In this document: positions 9,886 to 16,929 of the stretch, piece by piece
Position numbering within the stretch: position 1 is the stretch's first letter
Layout: each line of letters begins with the position of its first letter
Source: Rugosimonospora africana
GTDB taxonomy: Bacteria; Actinomycetota; Actinomycetes; Mycobacteriales; Micromonosporaceae
Length of the DNA stretch: 63,317 bases
Assembly (NCBI RefSeq): GCF_016862975.1
Contig: NZ_BONZ01000046.1
Coordinates: 1 to 63,317 of the forward strand
Reading direction: 5' to 3'
Notes under the pieces: model-generated
Told to the model about the DNA's origin: nothing
The model's database searches: none
What the model saw: only the letters and a program-made list of their open reading frames with translations
Position numbers and translations under genes: made by a program

Positions 9886-11095
9886 CAGGACGACCCCGGC
9901 GAGCCCCGGGGTGCTGGCGCCCTCCGAGCCGCCCGGTCGGCGGTCGCTGCGCGCCCGGCTGCGCGGCGTGCTGCCGGTACTCGGCTCGCTTCAGGGCTAC
10001 ATCGGGCTGGTACTGGTCATCGCGGCCGGCATGCTGACCAAGGGACAGGTGTTCTGGAACCAGCAGAACCTCACCAACGCGGTGGGCGCCTTCGCCTCCC
10101 GGGGCATCCTCGCGGTCGGCGAGACACTGGTCATCCTCACCGCCGGCATCGACCTGTCGGTCGGCTCGCTGCTGGGCATCGCCTCGATGGTCTCCGCGCT
10201 GCTGCTGGTCCACCAGAACCTGAACATCTACGAGATCGTCCCGCTGTGCATGGTGGTCGGCGCGTTTTTCGGCCTGGCCAATGGCGCGGCCACCGCCCTG
10301 CTGCGGATCCAGTCGTTCGTGGTGACGCTGGCCATGCTCAACGTGGTGCGCGGCATCGACCGGATGCTGTCGGACAACGTCAGCGTCGGTACCCAGCTCA
10401 TCAACGCGCAGGGGCAGCTGACCCCGCGATCGGCCCAGTTCCAGGTGTTGGGAACCCCCGGTCACAACGTCTTCACCGGCCTGCCGCTGCCGTTCGTCGG
10501 CCGCGCCGGCATCTACTATCCGGTGCTCGCGCTCGTCGTGGTCGTCGTGGTCTTCCAACTGCTGCTGTCCAAGTCGAAGTTCGGCCGGCACATCTACGCC
10601 GTCGGCGGCAACGAGACCGCCGCGCGGCTGTCCGGTGTCAACACCACCTACGTCAAGATTGCCGTGTTCATGCTTGCCGGCCTGCTCGCCGGATTCGCCG
10701 GGCCGATCGACGCGGCCTACAGCGCCTCGGCCGACCCGCTGGCCGGCAGCTCGTACGAGCTGGACGCGATCGCCGCCGTGGTGATCGGCGGGGCGAGCCT
10801 GGCCGGCGGCCGGGGCAGCATCGTGGGCACCCTGGTCGGCTCGCTCATCCTCACCCTGTTGGACAACGTTCTCGGGCTCAACGCCATCAGCGACAACGCT
10901 CAGCTGATCATCAAGGGGCTGATCGTCATCCTCGCCGTGGTGATCCAACGGCCCGACTTCTTCCGCGCCCTGGGGCCGGCCGTGCGAAGACTCGGGCGGC
11001 TGACCCGCACCCGCACCGGTGACCCGCCCGGCGAGGTCGCCAGCGGTTCGCCGCAACCGCAATCCGCCACACCCCCGTTGGAGGAATCCCGATGA
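9878..11095 (+). CDS. RbsC-type sugar ABC transporter permease
   Basis: This 405-residue membrane protein has a polar N-terminal tail of about 40 residues and then eight to ten hydrophobic helices, with the BPD_transp_2 pattern: GETLVILTAGIDLSVGS near residue 85, GNETAARLSGVNT in a cytoplasmic loop and GGASLAGGRGS near the C-terminal third. It forms the channel for the ATPase at 8227 and the binding protein at 11092. The ATG at 9878 has GAGAGG upstream and starts inside the ATPase gene. Its last codon overlaps the next start (ATGA at 11092-11095). The substrate cannot be read from this subunit; a furanose monosaccharide or small oligosaccharide fits the neighbours. Confidence 0.92.
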   Translation: MSSRTTPASPGVLAPSEPPGRRSLRARLRGVLPVLGSLQGYIGLVLVIAAGMLTKGQVFWNQQNLTNAVGAFASRGILAVGETLVILTAGIDLSVGSLLGIASMVSALLLVHQNLNIYEIVPLCMVVGAFFGLANGAATALLRIQSFVVTLAMLNVVRGIDRMLSDNVSVGTQLINAQGQLTPRSAQFQVLGTPGHNVFTGLPLPFVGRAGIYYPVLALVVVVVVFQLLLSKSKFGRHIYAVGGNETAARLSGVNTTYVKIAVFMLAGLLAGFAGPIDAAYSASADPLAGSSYELDAIAAVVIGGASLAGGRGSIVGTLVGSLILTLLDNVLGLNAISDNAQLIIKGLIVILAVVIQRPDFFRALGPAVRRLGRLTRTRTGDPPGEVASGSPQPQSATPPLEESR

Positions 11096-12093
11096 AATCC
11101 CGACGCTGGCGGCTGGCCCTGACGGCCGCCATGCTGGCCCCGCTCGCCGCCGCCGCCACCGCGTGCGCCTCGACCGCGCCGACCAGCGGCGCTACCGGTG
11201 CGGCCAGCAAATCCCAGTTCGTCATCGGCTACTCGCAGTCCAACAACGCCGAGCCGTACCGGGCCCAGCTCAACATCCAGCTGCAGTACTTCGTCAAGAA
11301 GTACCCGAACCTCAAGCTCCTGCCGATCACCGACGCGCAGCAGAGCAGCGCGAAGCAGGTCAGCCAGGTGCAGAACTTCATCGCCCAACACGTGGACGTG
11401 CTGATCATCTCGCCCAACGAGCCGGCGCCGCTGGCCGCGGCGGTGCAGCAGGCGTGCAACGCGAAGATTCCGGTGATCATTCTGGACCGGTCGGTGAACA
11501 ACGACTGCTACACCTCGTTCATCGGCGGGGACAACGTGGCAGCCGGCAAGCAGGCCGGAGACCTGGCCGTCAAGCTGTTGCCCAACGGCGGCAACGTCGT
11601 CGAGCTACAAGGGATCCTGTCCGACCAACCGCAGATCGACCGGGACAAGGGCTTCCGGGAGGGGATCGCCGCGAACCCGAACATCCACATCGTGGCCCAG
11701 CGCGAGGCTAAGTGGCTCAAGGAGTCAGCGACTCCGATCATGCAGCAGTGGCTCGCCCAGTACCCGAAGATCGACCTGGTGTATTCCGAGAACGACCCGA
11801 TGGCGCTGGGCGCCTACCTCGCCGCGGCCGGCGCCAAGCGGGCCGGACAGATCAAGTTCATCGGCACCGACGGTCTGGCCATACCCGACGGCGGCATCCG
11901 CGCCGTGCAGCAGGGCCAGATGGCCGGGACATTCATCTACCCGACCTGCGCGGAGCAGGCCGCTCAGACGGCGGAGGCGATCGTCTCCGGCAAGCCCGTG
12001 CAGAAGACGCAGACGTTGCAGGTCACGCCGGTGACCCCGGACAACGCGGCCAGCCTGTACGCACAGTACGACGACAGCAAGTTCCAGAGCTGA
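11092..12093 (+). CDS. sugar-binding lipoprotein of the ABC transporter (RbsB/YtfQ-like)
   Basis: A 333-residue extracytoplasmic solute-binding protein. Residues 1-25 form a lipoprotein signal (KSRRWR, hydrophobic core, lipobox ending ATAC with the lipidated Cys at 25). The mature part is a type-1 periplasmic-binding fold with DVLIISPNEPAPL, VIILDRSVN, FIGGDNVAAGKQAG and DLVYSENDPMALGA. The arrangement is closest to the ribose/galactofuranose (YtfQ) binding group. Start and permease stop overlap as ATGA. A strong stem-loop directly after the stop (12098-12133) may stabilise this part of the transcript, as often seen after binding-protein genes that need higher expression. The assignment to furanose sugar is inference from GH172 and GH116 next door. 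Confidence 0.9.
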   Translation: MKSRRWRLALTAAMLAPLAAAATACASTAPTSGATGAASKSQFVIGYSQSNNAEPYRAQLNIQLQYFVKKYPNLKLLPITDAQQSSAKQVSQVQNFIAQHVDVLIISPNEPAPLAAAVQQACNAKIPVIILDRSVNNDCYTSFIGGDNVAAGKQAGDLAVKLLPNGGNVVELQGILSDQPQIDRDKGFREGIAANPNIHIVAQREAKWLKESATPIMQQWLAQYPKIDLVYSENDPMALGAYLAAAGAKRAGQIKFIGTDGLAIPDGGIRAVQQGQMAGTFIYPTCAEQAAQTAEAIVSGKPVQKTQTLQVTPVTPDNAASLYAQYDDSKFQS

Positions 12094-12097
12094 CCCG

Positions 12098-12133
12098 GCG
12101 CCGGTCCGGGGCCGCGCGGCTCCGGACCGGCGC
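12098..12133 (+). terminator. intra-operon stem-loop after the binding-protein gene
   Basis: GCGCCGGTCCGG (12098-12109) and CCGGACCGGCGC (12122-12133) form a perfect 12-bp stem around a 12-nt loop, five bases after the stop codon. There is no U tract, so it could be a partial terminator or an mRNA-stabilising element that raises binding-protein output relative to the downstream glycosidase. Confidence 0.6.
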
Positions 12134-12230
12134 GGTGCTGGCCATCGCGGTGCGCGAGCACACCGTCGCGGCGACCGCGCCGATCGGGCACCGACCTCCG
12201 GCGCGCACTGACCCCTTCAGGAGGACCGTC

Positions 12231-13940
12231 ATGTCCGTCCCCGTTGCCCGTACTCGCCCCGCGTCCGGCGTGCCGATGCGGCTGGCCGCCGGTCTGGTGG
12301 CCGTGGCGATCGCCGTACTCGGCGCACCGGCCGGCGCCGGCGCGCATCCGGCCGCCCCCGCCGGCGGGTTCACGGTCACTGACTTCAGCACCACCTCGCA
12401 CGTCGTGGCCGCCGGTACCTTCACCAACATCTATGACCCGAGCGTCGGCGAGACCTCGCCGTGGTACATCAACGATCACACGATCATCCGTGGCCCGGAC
12501 GGCACCTGGCACCTTTTCGGCATCACCCACCAGGAGCCGGCCGACCCGGAAAACGAGGTGGACTTCGCGCACGCCACCGCGCCGTCCCTGCACGGCCCGT
12601 GGACCAAGCAGCCCTTCGCGCTGGCGGTCGATCCGACCCGCGGGGAGAGCCACCTGTGGGCGCCACACGTGATCGAGAGCGGCGGGCTGTACTACATGTT
12701 CTACGCCGGCGGCGGACCCGACCACAGCCAGTCCGAGATCAGCCTGGCCATCTCGCCCGACCTGTGGCACTGGACCCGGTACAACGGCGACCCGCTGTTC
12801 CGCGACGGTTTCGACGCCCGCGACCCGTACATCGCCCGCATCGGCAAGCAGTGGGTCATGTACTACGACGCGACCAGCCAGCCGGCAGGCGGCAACCACG
12901 TGGTCGCCTACCGCACCAGCACCGACCTGCTGCACTGGGGTCCGAGCAGATTCGCCTTCACCGACCCGAGCACCGGCACCAGTGGCGGCCCGACGGAGTC
13001 CCCGTTCGTGGTCCACTACCAGAACTACTACTACCTGTTCATCGGCCCGCGCGGGGGGTACGTCGGCACCGACGTGTTCCGCAGCCGCGACCCGCTGCAC
13101 TTCGATCCCAGCGAGCTGGTCGGGCACATCGCCTCGCACGCGCTGGAGGTCGTTGCGGACACCGACGGCTCGTGGTGGGTCACCTCGGCCGGCTGGGAGC
13201 AGGGCGGCGTCTGGCTCGCCCCGCTGGACTGGTCCCGCACGGTGGTCACCGCCGGGTACCGCATCTCGACCCCGAGCTACCGGGCGACGGTGCAGACCTC
13301 GCCCCGCGCCGCGCTGGCCTCGATGCAGGTGCCGGTTGGTGGGTCCTGGCGGGAGCTGCTCGATGCGCAGTTCCGTGGAACGCTGCCGTACTCGGGGATC
13401 GGCGGATTCGGCGCCACCGACCCGCCCGGCGCGGCCGCGACGGTGAGCACCTCCGCGGACCGGCGCACCATCACGCTGTCCGGCATCCCGGTCGGCACCC
13501 AGCCGGTGACCGTCGACTGGCGACTGGATGCCTCGACCGGCTGGCTGGACCAGTCCTTCACCTGGCACGTCACCGGTGCGGTGCACGCACCGGCGTGGGA
13601 GGTCGGCTGGTCGTTGGACACCACCCTGCCGCGGGTCGGTGACGACACCGCGGCGTCCCGCTCCGGCGACGTGGCCGGCTTCCCTCGCTGGACACTGGCC
13701 GGCGACGCGTCGGTCAGCCTCGTCGCCGCGTACCGGCAGGGTTCGGCGTGGGCGACCGCGAACCGGTGGTACGACCCGGGCGACGGCGCGATCTCCTGGC
13801 AACCGCTGTGGGCCAACGGCGGCACGGCGTGGCCGGTCGGCGACTATCCGGGCGGTACCTGGCGGCTGGGAGTCAGCCCGCATCCGGCCGATACCGCGTT
13901 CGCCGAAGCGCTCTACGCTGGCCTGAACGCGATCGGCTAG
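12231..13940 (+). CDS. secreted five-bladed beta-propeller glycosidase (GH43/GH32-like)
   Basis: The 569-residue protein has a signal peptide (cleavage near AGAHPA), a propeller domain of roughly residues 40-360 and a ~200-residue C-terminal domain I do not recognise. Propeller features include WYINDHTIIRGPDGTW, LWAPHVIESGGLYYMFYAG (the GH43 W-A-P signature), FDARDPYIARIG (an RDP motif as in clan GH-J/F enzymes) and GGPTESPFVV, offering Asp and Glu candidates for catalysis. Such enzymes remove arabinofuranosyl, xylosyl, galactofuranosyl or fructosyl units. ATG at 12231 is chosen for AGGAGG at 12219-12224 and for the signal peptide; the reading frame is open further upstream, into the preceding gene. 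It sits between the transporter and its LacI regulator. Family assignment below the clan level is uncertain. Confidence 0.78.
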   Translation: MSVPVARTRPASGVPMRLAAGLVAVAIAVLGAPAGAGAHPAAPAGGFTVTDFSTTSHVVAAGTFTNIYDPSVGETSPWYINDHTIIRGPDGTWHLFGITHQEPADPENEVDFAHATAPSLHGPWTKQPFALAVDPTRGESHLWAPHVIESGGLYYMFYAGGGPDHSQSEISLAISPDLWHWTRYNGDPLFRDGFDARDPYIARIGKQWVMYYDATSQPAGGNHVVAYRTSTDLLHWGPSRFAFTDPSTGTSGGPTESPFVVHYQNYYYLFIGPRGGYVGTDVFRSRDPLHFDPSELVGHIASHALEVVADTDGSWWVTSAGWEQGGVWLAPLDWSRTVVTAGYRISTPSYRATVQTSPRAALASMQVPVGGSWRELLDAQFRGTLPYSGIGGFGATDPPGAAATVSTSADRRTITLSGIPVGTQPVTVDWRLDASTGWLDQSFTWHVTGAVHAPAWEVGWSLDTTLPRVGDDTAASRSGDVAGFPRWTLAGDASVSLVAAYRQGSAWATANRWYDPGDGAISWQPLWANGGTAWPVGDYPGGTWRLGVSPHPADTAFAEALYAGLNAIG

Positions 13941-14036
13941 CGGCGCTTCCTTACTCTGGTCCCGATCGAGAGATGACGGCGGTACGGCGTGGGCGATCGA
14001 GCGCCTGACGGTGGGACATTCCGGAAAGCGGGCTTC

Positions 14037-15068
14037 ATGGGTACGGTGACGATCACGGACGTCGCGCGCGCCGCGGACGTGTCCGCGGCGACCGTCTCCC
14101 GGGTGCTCAACAATCCCGACGGGGTGTCGCCGGAACTGCGCCAGAGGGTGATCGAGGCCATCGACGCCCTCGGTTACCGGCCGAACAGCTCGGCCAGGAG
14201 CTTGCGCACCCGGGCCACCAGAGTGCTCGGCGTCATCGTCTCCGACGTCACCAACCCGTTCTTCACCTCGATGGTGCGCGGGGTCGAAGACGTGGCGCAG
14301 AAGTCCGGATACTCCGTCATGCTGGCCAATACCGACGAGGACCTCGCGAAGGAGCAGCGCTACCTGGAGGTGTTCGCGGCCGAGCAGATCGCCGGGGTGG
14401 TGCTGTCCCCGGCCTCGGCCACCGACACCCGTATCGACGTGCTGTCTCGTCGCGGGATCCCCGCGGTCACCTTCGACCGCCGGTTGCGTACGGCCGAAGT
14501 GGACCGGGTGACCATCAACAACCGGCGCGCGGCCGAGCAGGCCACCGAGCACCTGATCGAGCAGGGATGCCGGCGCATCGCGTTCATCTCGGGGCCGCCC
14601 GGCATCTCCACCTCCAGCGAGCGGCTCGCCGGCTACCACGCGGGCCTGCGCCGCGCCGGGCTGCCGATCGAACCGGGCCTGGTATCCGACGGTGGATTCC
14701 GGGTGGTCGGTGGCCACGAGGCCGCTCTGCGGCTGCTCGCGCAGGATCCTCGCCCGGACGGCATGCTGGTGGCCAACAACCTGATGACGGTGGGCGCCGT
14801 CAACGCGTTGGACGATCTGGCGCTGCGGGTCCCGACCGATCTGGCGCTGGTCGGTTTCGACGATCTGAGCTGGGCGCTGAACGCGCGGTCCCGGATCACC
14901 ACGGTCGACCAGCCGACGTACGAGATCGGCCGGCGGGCCGCGGAGTTGCTGCTGGGCCGGGTGCAGGGGGAGCGCTCGCCGGCCCGTCGAATCACCCTGC
15001 CGGCGACGTTGACGGTGCGGGACAGTTCCCGGCGCCTGCCGGTATCCGATGGCCAGCCGGTGCGTTGA
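14037..15068 (+). CDS. LacI-family transcriptional repressor of the glycan-utilisation locus
   Basis: A 343-residue regulator with the LacI helix-turn-helix and hinge at residues 1-60 (VTITDVARAADVSAATVSRVLNN, then ALGYRPNSSARSL) and a periplasmic-binding-like ligand domain (LGVIVSDVTNPFF, VTFDRRL, LVGFDDLSWA). Full family length. It probably binds the AATCGATT palindromes at 4471 and 4759-4782 and is released by a sugar imported by the neighbouring transporter. ATG at 14037 is used because GGAAAG lies upstream and the HTH then begins at the usual residue; an in-frame GTG at 13989 would add 16 atypical residues. It lies 96 bases after the glycosidase gene and may share its transcript. No copy of the operator was found directly before this gene. 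Confidence 0.92.
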   Translation: MGTVTITDVARAADVSAATVSRVLNNPDGVSPELRQRVIEAIDALGYRPNSSARSLRTRATRVLGVIVSDVTNPFFTSMVRGVEDVAQKSGYSVMLANTDEDLAKEQRYLEVFAAEQIAGVVLSPASATDTRIDVLSRRGIPAVTFDRRLRTAEVDRVTINNRRAAEQATEHLIEQGCRRIAFISGPPGISTSSERLAGYHAGLRRAGLPIEPGLVSDGGFRVVGGHEAALRLLAQDPRPDGMLVANNLMTVGAVNALDDLALRVPTDLALVGFDDLSWALNARSRITTVDQPTYEIGRRAAELLLGRVQGERSPARRITLPATLTVRDSSRRLPVSDGQPVR

Positions 15069-15129
15069 ATCCCGTGAGCGAGTTCAGGACCAGGACTTCG
15101 GCGGAGCCCACGGCGAGACCGTGGTTCCT

Positions 15130-15162
15130 CGACGTGGCCCCGAATTACCCGGGGCCACGTCG
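15130..15162. terminator. bidirectional terminator hairpin
   Basis: CGACGTGGCCCCG (15130-15142) and CGGGGCCACGTCG (15150-15162) make a perfect 13-bp stem with a 7-nt loop. It lies between the convergent lacI-type gene (ending 15068) and the minus-strand gene ending at 15173, so it probably serves both. Confidence 0.8.
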
Positions 15163-15172
15163 GAGACGCGGC

Positions 15173-16249
15173 CTAGGGACAGGACCAGCGCATCGGGACG
15201 CTCCTGTACCAGCCATAGACGACGTTGCTATCGGACACGCCCACTATCATTAGCGGTGTTATAGGTTCATCGTGCTGATACGGCAACGGATGCCGGACAC
15301 CATCGTGCAGAAGCCAATAGTCTGCGCCGGCGCCGTCGCTTGCCAGGGTGGAGTAGGCAATCGAACCGGTTGTGCTGATTGCATCCACACGCCCGTCAGT
15401 CACGTAGGTCGGCGCGGCGGCGGCAGAGCCCCAGCGCCAAACCTTGCCGTACTGTTGGGGCGGCATTTCCTGCCCGATCGTGCCCGTCTGGGTGATGGCC
15501 CGGGGCCAGATGGCGTGTTCTTGCCCATCCTCCGGGCCGGGCAGGACGCGCATGCTGCCATCGGCACGCCACTCCACGGGCTCCCAGGTTGGCTCGGACA
15601 GGTCGCGGGGATCGTAGCCGACGGCGCCCACGACCGTACCCGCGTCGTCGATGTCCGCGACCCATCCGCTGTTGTCGCCGGGCGGCATCTGCAGCGCCGT
15701 CGGGTTGTTGTCCGCCGACCATACAACCGGTGTCTGGTGGAATCCGGCCTGGCGGTATCCCTCCTGGCCCGTCGAGAGGCCGACGACCACTCCGTTGTCG
15801 TTCATGCCGTATAGCACGACGTCGTCCCCGCTTTGCAGCGGTGGCAGTCGTGTGAGCTGACCGTCGTGGTAGCGCCAGCCAACCGACGCGGAACCGTCGT
15901 AGCTGGCCACGATCGCTTCGCCGTTGGGGTTGATGTCCGCGAACCCGTATTCCGCGTCGCCGAGGTCCCGCACCACGCCGGAGTCCCACAGGAGCAGGTG
16001 TTGGGACCCAGCGGCGTCCCATGCCTCGCCGACCACCCAGCGACCGGAGGGGTCGATGAGGCTGAGCTGTCCGTCACGCAGCCCGCTCGGCAACGAAAGC
16101 GTACTCATCGTGCAGGGCGCGCCGTCCGATACCGTCCGCGCCTCTACTGGCGCGGCCGAGGCCGCTATGGGTGCCACAAGAGAACCACCAACGGTTATCG
16201 CTAAACCCACCGTCAGCGTCCGTCTTAAGGTGCCTAGAACATGCGTCAT
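15173..16249 (-). CDS. secreted HAF-repeat-like beta-propeller protein, function unknown
   Basis: The 358-residue product has a signal peptide (RRTLTVGLAITVGGS, cleavage near ASAAPV) and then repeated units of about 45-55 residues that each contain a turn such as INPNGEAIVASY, MNDNGVVVGLS and IDDAGTVVGAVG. This spacing is that of extracellular HAF-type propellers, which usually mediate binding rather than catalysis. Two pairs of cysteines may form disulfides. Start: ATG at 16249 with GGAACG upstream; an in-frame extension to 16297 lacks a ribosome site. A perfect palindrome GACCAATTGGTC (16332-16343) lies about 85 bases before the start and could be an operator. No partner gene is evident. 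Confidence 0.6.
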   Translation of the reverse strand: MTHVLGTLRRTLTVGLAITVGGSLVAPIAASAAPVEARTVSDGAPCTMSTLSLPSGLRDGQLSLIDPSGRWVVGEAWDAAGSQHLLLWDSGVVRDLGDAEYGFADINPNGEAIVASYDGSASVGWRYHDGQLTRLPPLQSGDDVVLYGMNDNGVVVGLSTGQEGYRQAGFHQTPVVWSADNNPTALQMPPGDNSGWVADIDDAGTVVGAVGYDPRDLSEPTWEPVEWRADGSMRVLPGPEDGQEHAIWPRAITQTGTIGQEMPPQQYGKVWRWGSAAAAPTYVTDGRVDAISTTGSIAYSTLASDGAGADYWLLHDGVRHPLPYQHDEPITPLMIVGVSDSNVVYGWYRSVPMRWSCP

Positions 16250-16598
16250 CTTCGTTCCGTCTCGTCCTTTCCTGGTTACATGTTTAACCGGCAGCATTGA
16301 ACGCGCCGGACGGTATGGTGATGAGGCTAGTGACCAATTGGTCGCGTAACGTCAACCCATGGTTGGACCGTCGCCTGCAGCCAGCGGGGTAGTCGATTCT
16401 TTGAGGCTTGAAGGACGCTGATGGCGGCGATGATCTGGTGAAACCATGCGTGGGAGTCCACGGGGTGGCGACCTGGTCCGGTCGCCACCCCGTGTGGTGC
16501 TGTTGTATCTCAGGGCCGCCCTGCTCGCCGCGATCGGTCACATGATGGCACCGTCAAAGGGACTCTCTCACGACGATCCGGTTGTCGCGTCGACGTGG
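16250..16598. other. non-coding stretch upstream of the HAF-like gene
   Basis: This interval holds no convincing gene. It contains the 12-bp palindrome GACCAATTGGTC at 16332-16343 and the strong hairpin at 16459-16494 listed separately. The remaining open frames are short and have non-coding residue composition. Confidence 0.5.
16459..16494. terminator. strong orphan stem-loop
   Basis: CACGGGGTGGCGACC (16459-16473) and GGTCGCCACCCCGTG (16480-16494) form a perfect 15-bp stem with a 6-nt loop. It lies about 105 bases beyond the stop of the pseudogene remnant at 16599-16745 on the minus strand and may be that gene's former terminator. Confidence 0.6.
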
Positions 16599-16745
16599 TT
16601 AGTTCAGGGACAGGTCAGTGACATTCGCATATTCGTCGGTCCAGTGGGCGTCGAGTGCGCCTTCCTTGACCAGTGCGTGCCCATCAGTCGCGAGCACCCG
16701 ATCCGGTCGCCGGAGAGGGTCAGTTGGGACACGTTGGTGTACCCG
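16599..16745 (-). pseudogene. C-terminal remnant of a secreted repeat (tectonin/propeller-like) protein, frameshifted
   Basis: Read on the minus strand, one frame gives YTNVSQLTLSGDRIG and a second frame continues VLATDGHALVKEGALDAHW and DEYANVTDLSLN before a TAA at 16599-16601. Joining them needs one extra base near the GDRIG codons, so a single-base deletion is the simplest explanation. The joined text repeats a ~45-residue pattern (NVxxLxLSGxRIGVLxxDGxALVKEGALDAHW) that I recall from secreted actinobacterial propeller-like proteins. Its upstream end meets the 53-bp repeat at 16746, with no start codon or signal peptide, so it is a broken gene end. Confidence 0.6.
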
Positions 16746-16798
16746 TCCTGGTCGCGGTCGGCTCGCCGGCCGCCCGGATGCGGCCCCACGGTTTGAAC
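16746..16798. repeat. 53-bp direct repeat, left copy
   Basis: These 53 bases are identical to 20581-20633, where they encode the end of the DUF2269 protein (AVFKPWGRIRAAGEPTATR on the minus strand). Here they have no gene to complete. The two copies are in the same orientation and enclose the chitinase gene and its terminator. Confidence 0.9.
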
Positions 16799-16874
16799 CC
16801 CCGACCATCGCAGCCTCAAACCTTGGTCTATCTCTCCGATTGACGAGTCCCGTCGGATGCCTTCGGATGATCAA

Positions 16875-16907
16875 GGCGTCCCTCAAGCAGCTGGCTTGAG
16901 GGACGCC
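16875..16907 (-). terminator. terminator of the chitinase gene
   Basis: GGCGTCCCTCAAG (16875-16887) and CTTGAGGGACGCC (16895-16907) form a perfect 13-bp stem around a 7-nt loop, 22 bases beyond the chitinase stop codon. Confidence 0.8.
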
Positions 16908-16929
16908 CTCACAGATCATGGTGGTGGGG

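Noticed and set aside
11712-12230. N-terminal extension of the propeller glycosidase frame into the binding-protein gene
   Set aside because: The extension overlaps the binding-protein gene in another frame; a signal peptide and AGGAGG support the start at 12231.
12231-13940. Propeller glycosidase as a GH183 (DUF4185) endo-D-arabinanase, which would complete a D-arabinan set
   Set aside because: It shows GH43-type W-A-P and RDP motifs and I could not see the DUF4185 pattern; the D-arabinan hypothesis is left open without it.
11964-14717. 917-residue minus-strand frame opposite the binding-protein, glycosidase and LacI genes
   Set aside because: It crosses three genes with strong motif support on the other strand and shows no domain of its own.
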